This document shows, in pieces, positions 53,301-61,194 of a DNA stretch of 64,000 bases; position 1 is the stretch's first letter, and each line of letters begins with the position of its first letter. The DNA lies in assembly GCF_018598585.1 (NCBI RefSeq), contig NZ_JAHESD010000008.1:62001-126000 (forward strand). The letters are read 5' to 3'. The notes under the pieces were generated by a model that made no database searches, was not told where the DNA came from, and saw only the letters and a list, made by a program, of their open reading frames with translations. This DNA comes from Chryseosolibacter indicum (GTDB lineage: Bacteria; Bacteroidota; Bacteroidia; Cytophagales; Cyclobacteriaceae). The translations under genes were made by a program, and so were the position numbers.

Positions 53301-53783
53301 AGGGTCAAGGAGGTTACCTGTTTTTCCATTGGTAGAAGTTGCAATAGCACCGGTAGTGCTTGTCAGGTAGATCTCCTCAAAACCGAAAAGTTCTTTCTGT
53401 TCATTTAAGTAATCTGCCAACGATTGAGCGGGAGCTACTTCTGGTACTTCAGCTTCTGCTGTGTCGGCTTCTGCTGTCTCAGGAGCGTTGCTCATTAGCA
53501 TCATGAGGTCGTCTCCTCCTGTGTTGGCCGTTGAAGTAGATCCACCTTCTTTAATTGCAGAAGATTCCTGCATAAAATGAATTGCAGAAGTTACTTTTTC
53601 GAAGTAATGATTGAAATATGCCGCACGATTGTCTGCTATAACGGTCAGATTGGTGATAAACTTCTCCTGCTTGGTCTTTAATACGTAGTCGTATGTAAAT
53701 AAGCTAATTGCAGTAACAGCGACCGTTGCCAAAAGCAGAACAAGCAACGTGACCTTTGTACTGATTTTAATTCCTTTTATCAT
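50316..53783 (-). CDS. HAMP-GAF-PAS-PAS SpoIIE/PP2C phosphatase (SiaA-like)
   Basis: A 1155-residue membrane receptor phosphatase. N-terminal TM (about 8-30), periplasmic sensor with an Ala/Glu-rich insert, second TM near 320, HAMP (about 340-400), GAF (about 440-600), a coiled coil (about 600-660, with NAEEMQATQEELQRSNQ), two PAS domains (about 665-905), then a PP2C/SpoIIE domain (about 935-1155). Metal Asp residues are in VVSGDFPWF, FIAAVDCTGHGVPGALLS, FSSDGFPDQFGG and QTDDVLLIG. By analogy with SiaA it dephosphorylates the SiaC-like protein on a signal. P. aeruginosa SiaA has only HAMP and PP2C; the GAF and PAS parts are extra. The ligand is unknown. Confidence 0.9.
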   Translation of the reverse strand: MIKGIKISTKVTLLVLLLATVAVTAISLFTYDYVLKTKQEKFITNLTVIADNRAAYFNHYFEKVTSAIHFMQESSAIKEGGSTSTANTGGDDLMMLMSNAPETAEADTAEAEVPEVAPAQSLADYLNEQKELFGFEEIYLTSTTGAIATSTNGKTGNLLDPDGITFEQAQRGIYFSMVREDSLGYHSFAAAPVTTPSGTQLLITKINLKEAYRVLKNYTGLGETGEVILAQYNPVAKKISFISPLREDVTLKPFNEQDNVVAAIKNTLDKKAVAPEGIDYREEKVLETARPVNYGNIVLLSKIDTKEANGDTGSLIRTQVYAGIGVIIIATMLSMVLSRSLTRPLYGMRNKLSMVAQGVLPESTEDHANDEFGQMEAKVDELVKTLKGNADFAQRIGEGKYDTQFKPASENDLLGMSLINMRHNLIENERRDKERNWIVRGVAEISEILRMHDSTDDLGEDVIRFILDKIGAIQGAFYVINDENEKQPMIEMRASWAYNRKKYLKAKFKFAEGLVGQAAAEKDTILRTEIPDDYVSITSGILGDQRPKCILIVPLITNEEVYGILEFAGFKKFDQSQVKFVQELSLILARTIFNIKVNERTRRLLAESQEMSNELKEKQEVLRQNAEEMQATQEELQRSNQKLEEQIEEVNRTQKRMQLLLENASEVITIYEEDETIRYISPSVETILGYGQKEMIGKSDVDKVHPDHRNIFKDLFKKMIESPDEKVTVQYEYKAKDGSYMWIESTGTNCMANPAIHGYILNSRDITERRRAEQEQRMRSKMQALSENSPDLITRLEEGSISYINPIIEAYTGKNPSDFLNKNVRETALDSTVFEAWLKIVEEVNQTSGKVATEMDFPSEMGKRVMQVNAIPEFDETEKLESVLVVSHDITDRKIIELEIQNKNKKITESINYAKRIQTAILPNTRVINRALPDSFILYKPRDVVSGDFPWFVQIKDEIFIAAVDCTGHGVPGALLSLIGYFLLNDIVRSRKVTEPGKILDLLDEGVTTTLRQDEDATTKDGMDIALCKINMATGEVEYAGAHRPLYIMKNGAMEEVKGNKFPIGGGIFKNQTNFTNTKIKLSKGDSIYFSSDGFPDQFGGPEGRKFGPKRTREIIERVHTLSMNEAVNIFDHEWESWRGDHKQTDDVLLIGIKF

Positions 53784-53811
53784 AACTCTCCTGTGGGGTT
53801 TTAGGCTTTAA

Positions 53812-54573
53812 TTAACCGTTTATGCTATTGGCAATTAGTTGCGCTGACTCTTCTACAAATTTTCTTTGATCTTCAGTAATAGGGGTAAACGAAGCTATTT
53901 CCATAACACCTAAAGTTTTGTTAGCTTCTTGTATTGGTACAACAAGAAGATACTTTGGTGATGCACTACCCAGGCCCGAAATTATCTTTACATAACCGTC
54001 AGGAACTTCATCTACATATAATGTTTTATTACCTGCAGCTGATTGGCCGACGAGCCCTTCTCCGAACTCATAAGATAATACAGTGCTTTCTCCAATGCTT
54101 AATGCATATCCTCCCTGTAATTCAACAATGCGCTTGCCTTCCTTTTCTGAAGTTGCGTATACGGCTCCCTGTCCTGCATCCAATTGCTTGCAAATTGCCT
54201 GCAGGGCAGCATGCATAAGTTCTTTCGTACTTTTTGCCTGTTGTAAATTGGCTTTTACGCTTTCTAATGAGATTGTAGTCTGAGAACCTGCATCATTTGC
54301 TTCATTCGCAGCAAACGCACTTTCTAATTTCTTATCACGAAAAACGATTACTTCGTTTTTGTATTGCAGCGCGTACCATATTGTAATACCTCCTAGTATG
54401 AAGGTAATACCTAAAGTAGTATATACGGGAGTGAAAACAGATTGATAGCCCGATGTGAGGCTAAGTTCATGCGGCAGCGAGTAGATGGAGTAGATGCTGT
54501 AGATGATTCCAAGAAAAAACAGTCCGGCCAGGAATAAGCCAACTTTGTAATGATCTTTAAGTAGTTCCATCAT
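53812..54573 (-). CDS. Two-TM GAF domain protein
   Basis: A 253-residue inner-membrane protein: TM helices near residues 10-32 (VGLFLAGLFFLGIIYSIYSI) and 44-67, a short coiled coil, then a GAF domain (about 110-253) with GEGLVGQSAAGNKTLYVDEV and PDGYVKIISGLGSASPKYLL. The same GEGLVGQ and PDxYxxIxSGLG motifs occur in the GAF domains of the PP2C gene and the 56916-58757 sensor, so the three GAFs are close relatives. No catalytic domain; likely a signal-input partner. Start overlaps the cheB stop as ATGA. Confidence 0.85.
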   Translation of the reverse strand: MMELLKDHYKVGLFLAGLFFLGIIYSIYSIYSLPHELSLTSGYQSVFTPVYTTLGITFILGGITIWYALQYKNEVIVFRDKKLESAFAANEANDAGSQTTISLESVKANLQQAKSTKELMHAALQAICKQLDAGQGAVYATSEKEGKRIVELQGGYALSIGESTVLSYEFGEGLVGQSAAGNKTLYVDEVPDGYVKIISGLGSASPKYLLVVPIQEANKTLGVMEIASFTPITEDQRKFVEESAQLIANSING

Positions 54574-55163
54574 CTGTATTGTTTATCTAATTCTTTTAAA
54601 AAATCCACAATCTGATCGACCTTCATAACGTGGTCTATTTTAGTTGCAGCCATCGCGGCTTTGGGCATTGTATCAATCATACATTCAGAAGGCTCCTGTA
54701 CGATGGTAAAACCGCCTCTATCGTGAATGGCCTTCATGCCTGCAGCCCCGTCCCGGTTAGCGCCCGACAATAATATCCCAATTAATTTTTCTTTGTAAAC
54801 AAAGGCACAAGTTGATAATGTAATATCTATAGCCGGTCTTGAATTATTCACCATCTCTTCTGTCGATAAGGCAAAATAATTCCCGAGTTCAACAGACATG
54901 TGATAATTGGCAGGGGCTAAGTAAACTGAGCCTTTTTTTATACTTTCCTTGTCATGTGGTTCAGTGACCTGTACTACACTTTTTATCGACAAGGCCTCTA
55001 CGAAACCATTGCGCACGTGCTTGAGACGGTGTAAGCACATAATAATAGGTATAGGGAATGACTTTGGCAGCTGTGACAGGATTTTTACGACACCCTGAAA
55101 GCTGCCTGCCGACCCTCCAATAACAACGGCCTTATAGCTGTTATTTATGTTATACTTACTCAT
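54570..55163 (-). CDS. cheB: Stand-alone CheB methylesterase
   Basis: A 197-residue CheB catalytic domain with no receiver domain. The triad is Ser18 (VIGGSAGSF), His45 (MCLHRLKHV) and Asp138 (GANRDGAAGM), as in CheB S164, H190 and D286 of Salmonella. It should remove methyl groups from glutamates or deamidate glutamines on a receptor. It is not controlled by a phosphorylated receiver here. No CheA, CheW or standard chemoreceptor is in the window, so the target is likely a neighbour. Twenty-one bases after cheR. Confidence 0.93.
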   Translation of the reverse strand: MSKYNINNSYKAVVIGGSAGSFQGVVKILSQLPKSFPIPIIMCLHRLKHVRNGFVEALSIKSVVQVTEPHDKESIKKGSVYLAPANYHMSVELGNYFALSTEEMVNNSRPAIDITLSTCAFVYKEKLIGILLSGANRDGAAGMKAIHDRGGFTIVQEPSECMIDTMPKAAMAATKIDHVMKVDQIVDFLKELDKQYR

Positions 55164-55184
55164 TACGTCTCTAACAGCTTCGTT

Positions 55185-56009
55185 TTAGTCCTTTATTTTC
55201 TTATAAATTTTCTCTTCATTGTTAACCACTATAAACCTATTGGCGTAATCGCACCATATTAATGATTCTTTAGAACCAATAGCGAGGTAGCCGTATTTGA
55301 ATAAGCTTTCATGGAATTTCTTGAGTACATCGTTTTGTAATGACTGGTTAAAGTAGATCATTACATTACGGCAAAGTATCAAATCGAATTTGTTGAAGAT
55401 GTCCCCTAAAACAAGGTCATGTTTCCTGAAAGAAACATTGGTTAGCAAATCTTTATTAAAAACAGCATAACCGTTTTCTTCCTTGTAATAATCTTTAAGG
55501 GTAGGAGCCGATCCCTGGAAACGAATGTAGTTCTTTTCATTTAACTCCATGTTCTTAATGGGATAGGTCGCTGATTTAGCGCGTTCAAGTATATTCACAT
55601 CCAGATCGGTTGCAATAATACTCACATCATGCAGTATACCCATTTCCTTGAGCATAATGCACATTGTCATTACCTCCTCACCAGACGAGCAGCCTGCATG
55701 CCAGATCTTGAACTGCCTGTGATTCAAAAGAATTGCCGGAATTATCTCTTCACGCATAACCCGCCAGAAGCTGGGGTCTCGGAACATCTCTGTAACGTTT
55801 ACTGTAAGCTCATCAAGAAACTCATTGATGAACATGGGCGAGTCATTGAATTTTTTAAGAAGCGTTTCTACGTTAAGCTTTTTAAGCTCCATTATTCTGA
55901 GAACGCGTCTTTTAAATGATGACATTGCGTAGTTGCGGAAATCATAATTATACTTCTGGTATATGACTTCCGAGATTCGTTTAAGGTCAGCTATGTCAAT
56001 ATCCTGCAT
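55185..56009 (-). CDS. cheR: CheR methyltransferase
   Basis: A 274-residue CheR. The N-terminal helical domain contains ELTVNVTEMFRDPSFWRVMR and the SAM domain has IWHAGCSSGEEVMTM (about 102-116, motif I; standard GCSTGEE) and ILCRNVMIYFNQ. It methylates glutamates on receptors using SAM. First gene of the minus-strand operon cheR, cheB, GAF, PP2C, siaB, siaC, joined by gaps of at most 87 bases and one overlap. Position suggests the modified protein is in this cluster. Confidence 0.95.
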   Translation of the reverse strand: MQDIDIADLKRISEVIYQKYNYDFRNYAMSSFKRRVLRIMELKKLNVETLLKKFNDSPMFINEFLDELTVNVTEMFRDPSFWRVMREEIIPAILLNHRQFKIWHAGCSSGEEVMTMCIMLKEMGILHDVSIIATDLDVNILERAKSATYPIKNMELNEKNYIRFQGSAPTLKDYYKEENGYAVFNKDLLTNVSFRKHDLVLGDIFNKFDLILCRNVMIYFNQSLQNDVLKKFHESLFKYGYLAIGSKESLIWCDYANRFIVVNNEEKIYKKIKD

Positions 56010-56255
56010 AATGGGGCTTAAGAAAACTCAAAGTTAATTTTCAAAACGAACTCGACGGGGTGTATTCACCTGTAAATATTACATGTGTTGAAACATTGGG
56101 TACGCCGAGTATTTTAAGGGATTTAAATTAAGGGAATTTGTCCTAATAAGCTTAAAAAATCAGATTTAATGCGGTTTCAGCATATTTTCATCTCCGCCTC
56201 ATAATAGTGTTTATTTATACAATACTTTTTGTTTAAAAAATTCGCTGAAATATAT

Positions 56256-56284
56256 TTTAAGAGAACGCTAAAATCATAAATTTG
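56256..56284 (+). promoter_or_regulatory. Possible Bacteroidota-type promoter for the small ORF
   Basis: TTTA (56256-56259), 17 bases, then TAAATTTG (56277-56284), a perfect match to the TAnnTTTG -7 consensus with a one-off -33. It points toward the small frame at 56349. The rest of 56010-56348 shows no gene or repeat. Confidence 0.35.
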
Positions 56285-56348
56285 GATAGAGCTTACTTAA
56301 CAGGCGCAGGGTTTGCTTACTTCAGTATACCAATTTGTATAAAGTCAT

Positions 56349-56489
56349 ATGCTGAAGCAATTTGTTAAACAATGCCTCTTCTTTAAGACCAGGGAAATGT
56401 TTTATCTATTTCTTGGTATAATGGGCTGGTTATGTATTTTTCTTTTCGCCTACGGAGTCTACAACCTTATTAAATTTGAATTAACCTGA
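56349..56489 (+). CDS. Predicted small membrane protein, 46 residues
   Basis: ATG at 56349 opens a 46-codon frame ending TGA at 56489. It reads MLKQFVKQCLFFKTREMFYL, then FLGIMGWLCIFLFAYGVYNL and IKFELT: a basic N-terminus followed by one well-formed TM helix (about 18-40), topology N-in. A possible promoter lies 65 bases upstream, and the DUF1801-like frame begins soon after. The hydrophobic profile is better than expected by chance in this AT-rich gap, but no homologue can be named. It lies between the two signalling units. Confidence 0.4.
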   Translation: MLKQFVKQCLFFKTREMFYLFLGIMGWLCIFLFAYGVYNLIKFELT

Positions 56490-56554
56490 AAACGTCAGTT
56501 ACTTATCACATTTCAAAGTTTGGGAGTTCAGTTAAAAACACCCAGGCAGATGAA

Positions 56555-56911
56555 TTGTTCAATAAGTTAAAGGAGATGGTAATTAAACACACCAAGGGGT
56601 TTAAAACAAAAGTCAATACAAATGTTCACTACGAAGTATGGACAGACCGTGAAGCAGTAATTAAAAATCTTAAACGCAGGCCCGGGGTCATGTTTGTATC
56701 CCTTATTCTCTATAAAGATTACGTAGGCTTGTATTTTCAGCCCTTGTATTTTAATCCTTCTCTCTTATCTGAAATACCAAAAAATCTTCTTCCTTATAAA
56801 AAAGGAGTGACAAGCTTTCATTTCAGAGAGCTCTCCGCTTCGCAGCTCCTTGAGATAGAGCTATTAATTATATTAGGGTTATCCTTTTACAAGTCCAAAC
56901 ACTGGGTGTAG
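56555..56911 (+). CDS. DUF1801-like protein
   Basis: About 118 residues if TTG 56555 is the start; the frame is open back to 56480 and ATG 56576 is also possible, so the start is uncertain. The C-terminal half, KDYVGLYFQPLYFNPSLLSE and KGVTSFHFRELSASQLLEIE, fits DUF1801, a small alpha/beta fold; the N-terminal part is unlike the usual family start. Function unknown. Convergent with the 613-residue sensor, with five bases between the stops. Confidence 0.6.
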   Translation: MFNKLKEMVIKHTKGFKTKVNTNVHYEVWTDREAVIKNLKRRPGVMFVSLILYKDYVGLYFQPLYFNPSLLSEIPKNLLPYKKGVTSFHFRELSASQLLEIELLIILGLSFYKSKHWV

Positions 56912-56915
56912 CAGG

Positions 56916-58757
56916 CTAAGCATTATCTTCTGAAAGTCGCAGCGCTTCAAGCTGTATGCGCAACGTCTTCTCTACTTCAGTAGCCAGTTCCCAATCGTCG
57001 CCTTTTGCAGGTTTTTCTGCCAGCTTTTGTTCCAAGGTTTTAATGGTTGCACTATAGTCAAGTTCTTTCAGGCGTAACTCTTCCTTCAACCGTTCATGAT
57101 CCCTGGCAGGAATTATCTGTTTGGTTTGTTGCTCCAGCTCATTAATACGATTGATATAATCCTTTTCTTTACGTGCCAGCTCCTCCTGGGTGGCCTGCAA
57201 TTCTTCCATGTTTTGTCGCATCTCTTCCTCCTGAGCACGCATTACTTCAGTTTGTTGCTGGAACTGCTCAATCAGGTGACGGTTTTTCTGTGCAGATCTT
57301 ACTGAAGCTAGCGTAGAGGCAATCGTTTCGGCAAGCTTCTCAACAAAAGCTATCTCGTGAGGCAGGTAGTTTTTGAATGACGCCAGTTCTACTATTCCAT
57401 AAACTTCGGTATCAACTTTTAAGGGCACCATTAGAAGTGCTTTTGGATTTGCGCCTCCCAGCCCTGACGTTATTCTGATATATTCATCAGGAATGTCATT
57501 CAATAGTGTAGTTTCTCTTTCAAGGAAAGTCTGTCCAAGAAGACCCTGTCCTAATTTTACTTTTTGCGCCTCATACTTCTTTGTGTCAAAAGCAAATAAG
57601 GATACCAGTTCAAGATGTTTATTGCTCTCGTCTTCGTCATTAAGAATGTATAAACTTCCCTGGTTGGAGTTAGTGTATTTTACAAGAGAAGAAATGATCT
57701 TATCTCCAAGTGTTGTAATGTTATCGTTAGATGAACGCAGTATATCTACAAATTTTGTAAGTCCTTCATTGGCCCACTGTCTTCTCTGTTCAGCCTCGTT
57801 TAACTGTCTTAATTTCAATTGCATAGAAACTAAGGAGTCGGCAAGCTTATTCTTTCCTGACTTGTATTCGCTATCGAGAATAGTATAATCATAATCGAGT
57901 TTGCCTTCTCCAATAGCAGCCACAAATTCGGTTGCATCTTTAAGTTGTTCAATAATAACATTGATTTCTGACGCTAAGGCACCGACTTCGTTTTTGGGAA
58001 AGCTGAAATCCTGGTGCTGATTGGCTGCGTTATCCGTCAACTTTCGTAAAGGCTTCAGAACATATTTAAAGAAAAGGTAGAATAAAGATGAGAAGATCAG
58101 AATATCCAGTATTATAAAGAAGAAGAACCACCCTTCTACTGATGCCTTCTTGTTCTCAGCTTCTTCCTGCAGGTCTACCATTAGCTTCTCATACCAGTTT
58201 GACATGGTGAGCCATTGACCGGCAAGAACAGTTTTATTAGACGTTTTGCTAATTTCCGTAACCATGGCAACGCTTGTAGCCACGGTCGCAGAAACAGAAT
58301 CGGTAATGGTAGAAGTGGAGTCAGATTCCTGTATTATTTGCTGAATTTCAGGCTCGTTTTGTATTGAACTCATTACATCAGCGCGGTATGTGACCCAATG
58401 ATTGTAAAGGTTATCAAACGAAATTCTGGGCAGGCGAGGGAGTGGCTTAAGGAAGATTTCTGTTTCATCGACACGGCCACCCAGTCCAAGGGTTTGTAGT
58501 TGATGGTCCTGTTCGTTAAGGCGGCTGTATATTTCAGGTGCCAGGCCTGGTTGTCCGCTTGTATGAAGTTGTACGATATATGCGATTTGTTGACCCTTAA
58601 GTTGCGTACTTCTTGCAAAATCTTTCTTTCCTTCAATCTCTTCTAAGGTTTCTATTTTGCTGCGTATGATAAGGTATTCGCACAAAAAAATGGCACTCAT
58701 GCCAATTAACAAGTAGATGGCGAATTGCTTCAATGACTTGTTTTTCCAAAACTTCAT
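56916..58757 (-). CDS. HAMP-GAF sensor protein without an output domain
   Basis: A 613-residue inner-membrane receptor: TM near 10-30, a helical periplasmic part (about 32-205) with a Ser/Thr-rich stretch, second TM near 212-232, HAMP-like region (FKYVLKPLRKLTDNA, about 230-285), GAF (about 335-485; LGQGLLGQTFLERETTLLND, PDEYIRITSGLGGANPKALL) and a long coiled coil (about 490-600) with QNMEELQATQEELARKE. There is no kinase, cyclase, phosphatase or MCP signalling tip. The GAF and coiled coil closely resemble those of the PP2C protein, which suggests a receptor working with that system. Genes between them are on the other strand. Confidence 0.85.
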   Translation of the reverse strand: MKFWKNKSLKQFAIYLLIGMSAIFLCEYLIIRSKIETLEEIEGKKDFARSTQLKGQQIAYIVQLHTSGQPGLAPEIYSRLNEQDHQLQTLGLGGRVDETEIFLKPLPRLPRISFDNLYNHWVTYRADVMSSIQNEPEIQQIIQESDSTSTITDSVSATVATSVAMVTEISKTSNKTVLAGQWLTMSNWYEKLMVDLQEEAENKKASVEGWFFFFIILDILIFSSLFYLFFKYVLKPLRKLTDNAANQHQDFSFPKNEVGALASEINVIIEQLKDATEFVAAIGEGKLDYDYTILDSEYKSGKNKLADSLVSMQLKLRQLNEAEQRRQWANEGLTKFVDILRSSNDNITTLGDKIISSLVKYTNSNQGSLYILNDEDESNKHLELVSLFAFDTKKYEAQKVKLGQGLLGQTFLERETTLLNDIPDEYIRITSGLGGANPKALLMVPLKVDTEVYGIVELASFKNYLPHEIAFVEKLAETIASTLASVRSAQKNRHLIEQFQQQTEVMRAQEEEMRQNMEELQATQEELARKEKDYINRINELEQQTKQIIPARDHERLKEELRLKELDYSATIKTLEQKLAEKPAKGDDWELATEVEKTLRIQLEALRLSEDNA

Positions 58758-58854
58758 AGTTCAAATAAAGTAAAAATTATCAGGATTTTAACCCGGACGA
58801 TTAGGCAGAAGCTTTCAGAATATGACTATGTAAGTTCTTTTAACTTAATGTCAA

Positions 58855-59319
58855 TTAAAGACTTTCGTTAGTAAAGCAAAAAGGGAGTAAAGACCTGGCA
58901 GAGGACGCCTTAACCCATTGCCGCTCCTGGTTTTGCATCAATATTTCGTAAGGTTTATGCTGTCGAAACTCAAACTCAAGCATAACCTGCCTGCATTGGC
59001 CGCACGAAGTTGCAGGGGTTAATGCGTCGAAGTCCTTTTTACGCGCCACAACAGCCATCCGTTTAATTACTGCTTGTGGGTTTTGGCTAATTGCAGAATA
59101 CAATGCTACTCTTTCGGCACACATCCCTGAAGGATAGGCTGCATTTTCCTGGTTAGTACCAGTTACTATAGATCCATCTTCAAGGAGCAACGCCGCACCT
59201 ACAAAAAAATTGGAATAAGGAGCATAAGCATTATCAGTAGCTTGTTTTGCTTTTTGTATAAGCTCTTGTGCTTGCTCATCAAGATCCTGTAAACTTTTGT
59301 AAATGACAAAGTCGTCCAT
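58855..59319 (-). CDS. cdd: Cytidine deaminase
   Basis: A 154-residue zinc enzyme. The CAE motif is Cys67-Ala-Glu69 in YPSGMCAERVALYSAI, and Cys106 and Cys109 are in SCGQCRQVMLEFE; together they bind zinc and Glu69 moves the proton. AYAPYSNFFVGAALLLEDGS is the usual N-terminal signature. It deaminates cytidine and deoxycytidine to uridine forms in pyrimidine salvage. The length is a little above the 130-residue norm. Confidence 0.94.
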   Translation of the reverse strand: MDDFVIYKSLQDLDEQAQELIQKAKQATDNAYAPYSNFFVGAALLLEDGSIVTGTNQENAAYPSGMCAERVALYSAISQNPQAVIKRMAVVARKKDFDALTPATSCGQCRQVMLEFEFRQHKPYEILMQNQERQWVKASSARSLLPFCFTNESL

Positions 59320-59397
59320 AATTTTTAATAGAAAGGGAAGGTAAGATAATGATTATTGACATTTTTCATTTACTATAATGTTTAATTTGCTTTCCTT

Positions 59398-60729
59398 ATG
59401 AAAACCATTCTTGTAGTAGGTGCAGGCAGATCTTCTGCTTCTCTGATTTCATATTTGTTAAGTCAGGCTGAGAAATTCTCATGGAAGATTGTAGTAGGTG
59501 ACACTTCTATGGAGGCAGCCAGGCAAAAAGTAGGTAGTCATCCCCAAGGAAAGGTAATACTGTTTGATATAGCACAATCTGACTGTTTACAGGAAATAGA
59601 GAAGGCAGACCTCGTTATTTCTTTACTGCCACCCCACCTGCATCCGCTGGTAGCAGTACATTGCCTTAAGTTCAATAAACATCTACTCACTGCGAGTTAT
59701 GTTGCTGATGAAATGAAAGCATTGGATGCAGAGGCAAGATCAAAAGGGTTGATCTTTTTAAATGAATGTGGTCTTGATCCTGGTATTGACCACATGAGTG
59801 CCTTACAGGTAATTGACAAGATCAGGGCACAGGGTGGGGAACTTAAAGCATTTGAATCCTTTACAGGTGGACTTATCGCACCCGAGACAGATAAAGATAA
59901 TCCATGGAGATACAAGTTTACTTGGAATTCAAAAAACGTTGTAATGGCAGGCCAGGCAACGGCAAAGTATTTACAGAACGGTAGTTATAAATACATTCCT
60001 TACCAGCAGTTATTTAAAAGAACAACTCAAGTACACGTTGCCGGGTTGGGTGACTATGAAGGATATGTAAACAGAGATTCACTAAAGTATATCGATACTT
60101 ATGGAATTGGTGGTATTCAAACCATGATAAGAGGTACGTTAAGGAATAGAGGTTTTTGTTCTGCATGGAATGTACTGGTTCAGTTGGGTTGTTGTGATGA
60201 TACTTACCAAATGGAGAAAGTCGATCAGATGACCCATCTTGATTTCATTAGTTCTTTTCTCGATGGAAACTCGCCAAGGCATATTAAGGATAAGATCAGC
60301 ATACAACGATCACTCGACCTACAGGGACATGAAGTAGAATACCTGGAATGGGTTGGCTTGTTTTCTAACGAAAAGGTAGGACTTAAAAAGGGTACACCTG
60401 CAGAAATACTTGAACACATTCTGAATAAGAAATGGAAACTTCAGCCCGATGATAAAGATCAGATCGTGATGTGGCACCGGTTCGTGTATGATGATGGAGG
60501 AGAAGAAAGAGAAATCCAGGCCTCACTGGTTGCAACCGGAAGCGATTCTGTCTTCACTGCAATGGCTAAAACAGTAGGTCTGCCGTTGGGTATTGCAGCC
60601 AGGCTGATCCTCGAAAACCGGATTCAAAGCAGGGGAGTAGTTATTCCAACATCCCCTGAATTTTATATTCCTATATTGGAAGAGTTGCGTGCTTACGACA
60701 TAGCGTTAAAAGAAGAGCAGTTAAGGTAA
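59398..60729 (+). CDS. Saccharopine dehydrogenase-like protein
   Basis: A 443-residue oxidoreductase: an N-terminal Rossmann fold (TILVVGAGRSSASLISYLLS), a domain with LLTASYVADEMKALDAEARS, NECGLDPGIDHMSALQVID, and a C-terminal part (YGIGGIQTMIRGTLRNRGFC, TVGLPLGIAARLILENRIQS, RGVVIPTSPEFY). It matches the C-terminal saccharopine dehydrogenase (LYS9-like) group, which uses NAD(P). In many Bacteroidota the pathway is not obvious, so the substrate may be saccharopine or a related amino acid conjugate. Confidence 0.9.
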   Translation: MKTILVVGAGRSSASLISYLLSQAEKFSWKIVVGDTSMEAARQKVGSHPQGKVILFDIAQSDCLQEIEKADLVISLLPPHLHPLVAVHCLKFNKHLLTASYVADEMKALDAEARSKGLIFLNECGLDPGIDHMSALQVIDKIRAQGGELKAFESFTGGLIAPETDKDNPWRYKFTWNSKNVVMAGQATAKYLQNGSYKYIPYQQLFKRTTQVHVAGLGDYEGYVNRDSLKYIDTYGIGGIQTMIRGTLRNRGFCSAWNVLVQLGCCDDTYQMEKVDQMTHLDFISSFLDGNSPRHIKDKISIQRSLDLQGHEVEYLEWVGLFSNEKVGLKKGTPAEILEHILNKKWKLQPDDKDQIVMWHRFVYDDGGEEREIQASLVATGSDSVFTAMAKTVGLPLGIAARLILENRIQSRGVVIPTSPEFYIPILEELRAYDIALKEEQLR

Positions 60730-60735
60730 CCTATA

Positions 60736-61194
60736 CTATACTCCTTTCTGAAGTTCGTATTGTTCATCAACTAATAACGGCGGACTCTTCGCTGCTTTTA
60801 CTGCGAGATAATCACAGCGCTCGTTCTCCGGGTGACCCGCATGCCCTTTAACCCATGTAAACTTAGGGCTAAACTTTTTATGCAAAGGAATATAACGCTG
60901 CCAGAGGTCGGGGTTCGCTTTTTTGCTGAAATTCTTTTTCTCCCAACCCCAGAGCCATCCCTTTTCTATCGCGTTGATTACATATTCGGAATCTGAAAAG
61001 ATCATTACAGGAATACCTTCTTTTTTTATTGCTTCCAGTCCTGTAATCACAGCAAGAAGCTCCATCCGGTTATTGGTTGTAAGCCGGTATCCCTGCGAGA
61101 GCTCCTTTACATAGTCATTGTACTTGAGAATAACACCATAACCGCCAGGCCCGGGGTTTCCTTGAGCAGCACCATCTGTATAGATTCTGATCAT
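60736..61194 (-). CDS. rnhA: Ribonuclease HI
   Basis: A 152-residue RNase HI. The catalytic carboxylates are Asp7 (YTDGAAQGNPGPGGYG), Glu45 (NNRMELLA), Asp68 (FSDSEYV) and Asp128 (NERCDYLA), corresponding to D10, E48, D70 and D134 in E. coli; TWVKGHAGHPENE carries the flexible-loop His. It cleaves the RNA strand of RNA-DNA hybrids. Its start overlaps the marC stop as ATGA, so they share a transcript. Confidence 0.96.
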   Translation of the reverse strand: MIRIYTDGAAQGNPGPGGYGVILKYNDYVKELSQGYRLTTNNRMELLAVITGLEAIKKEGIPVMIFSDSEYVINAIEKGWLWGWEKKNFSKKANPDLWQRYIPLHKKFSPKFTWVKGHAGHPENERCDYLAVKAAKSPPLLVDEQYELQKGV

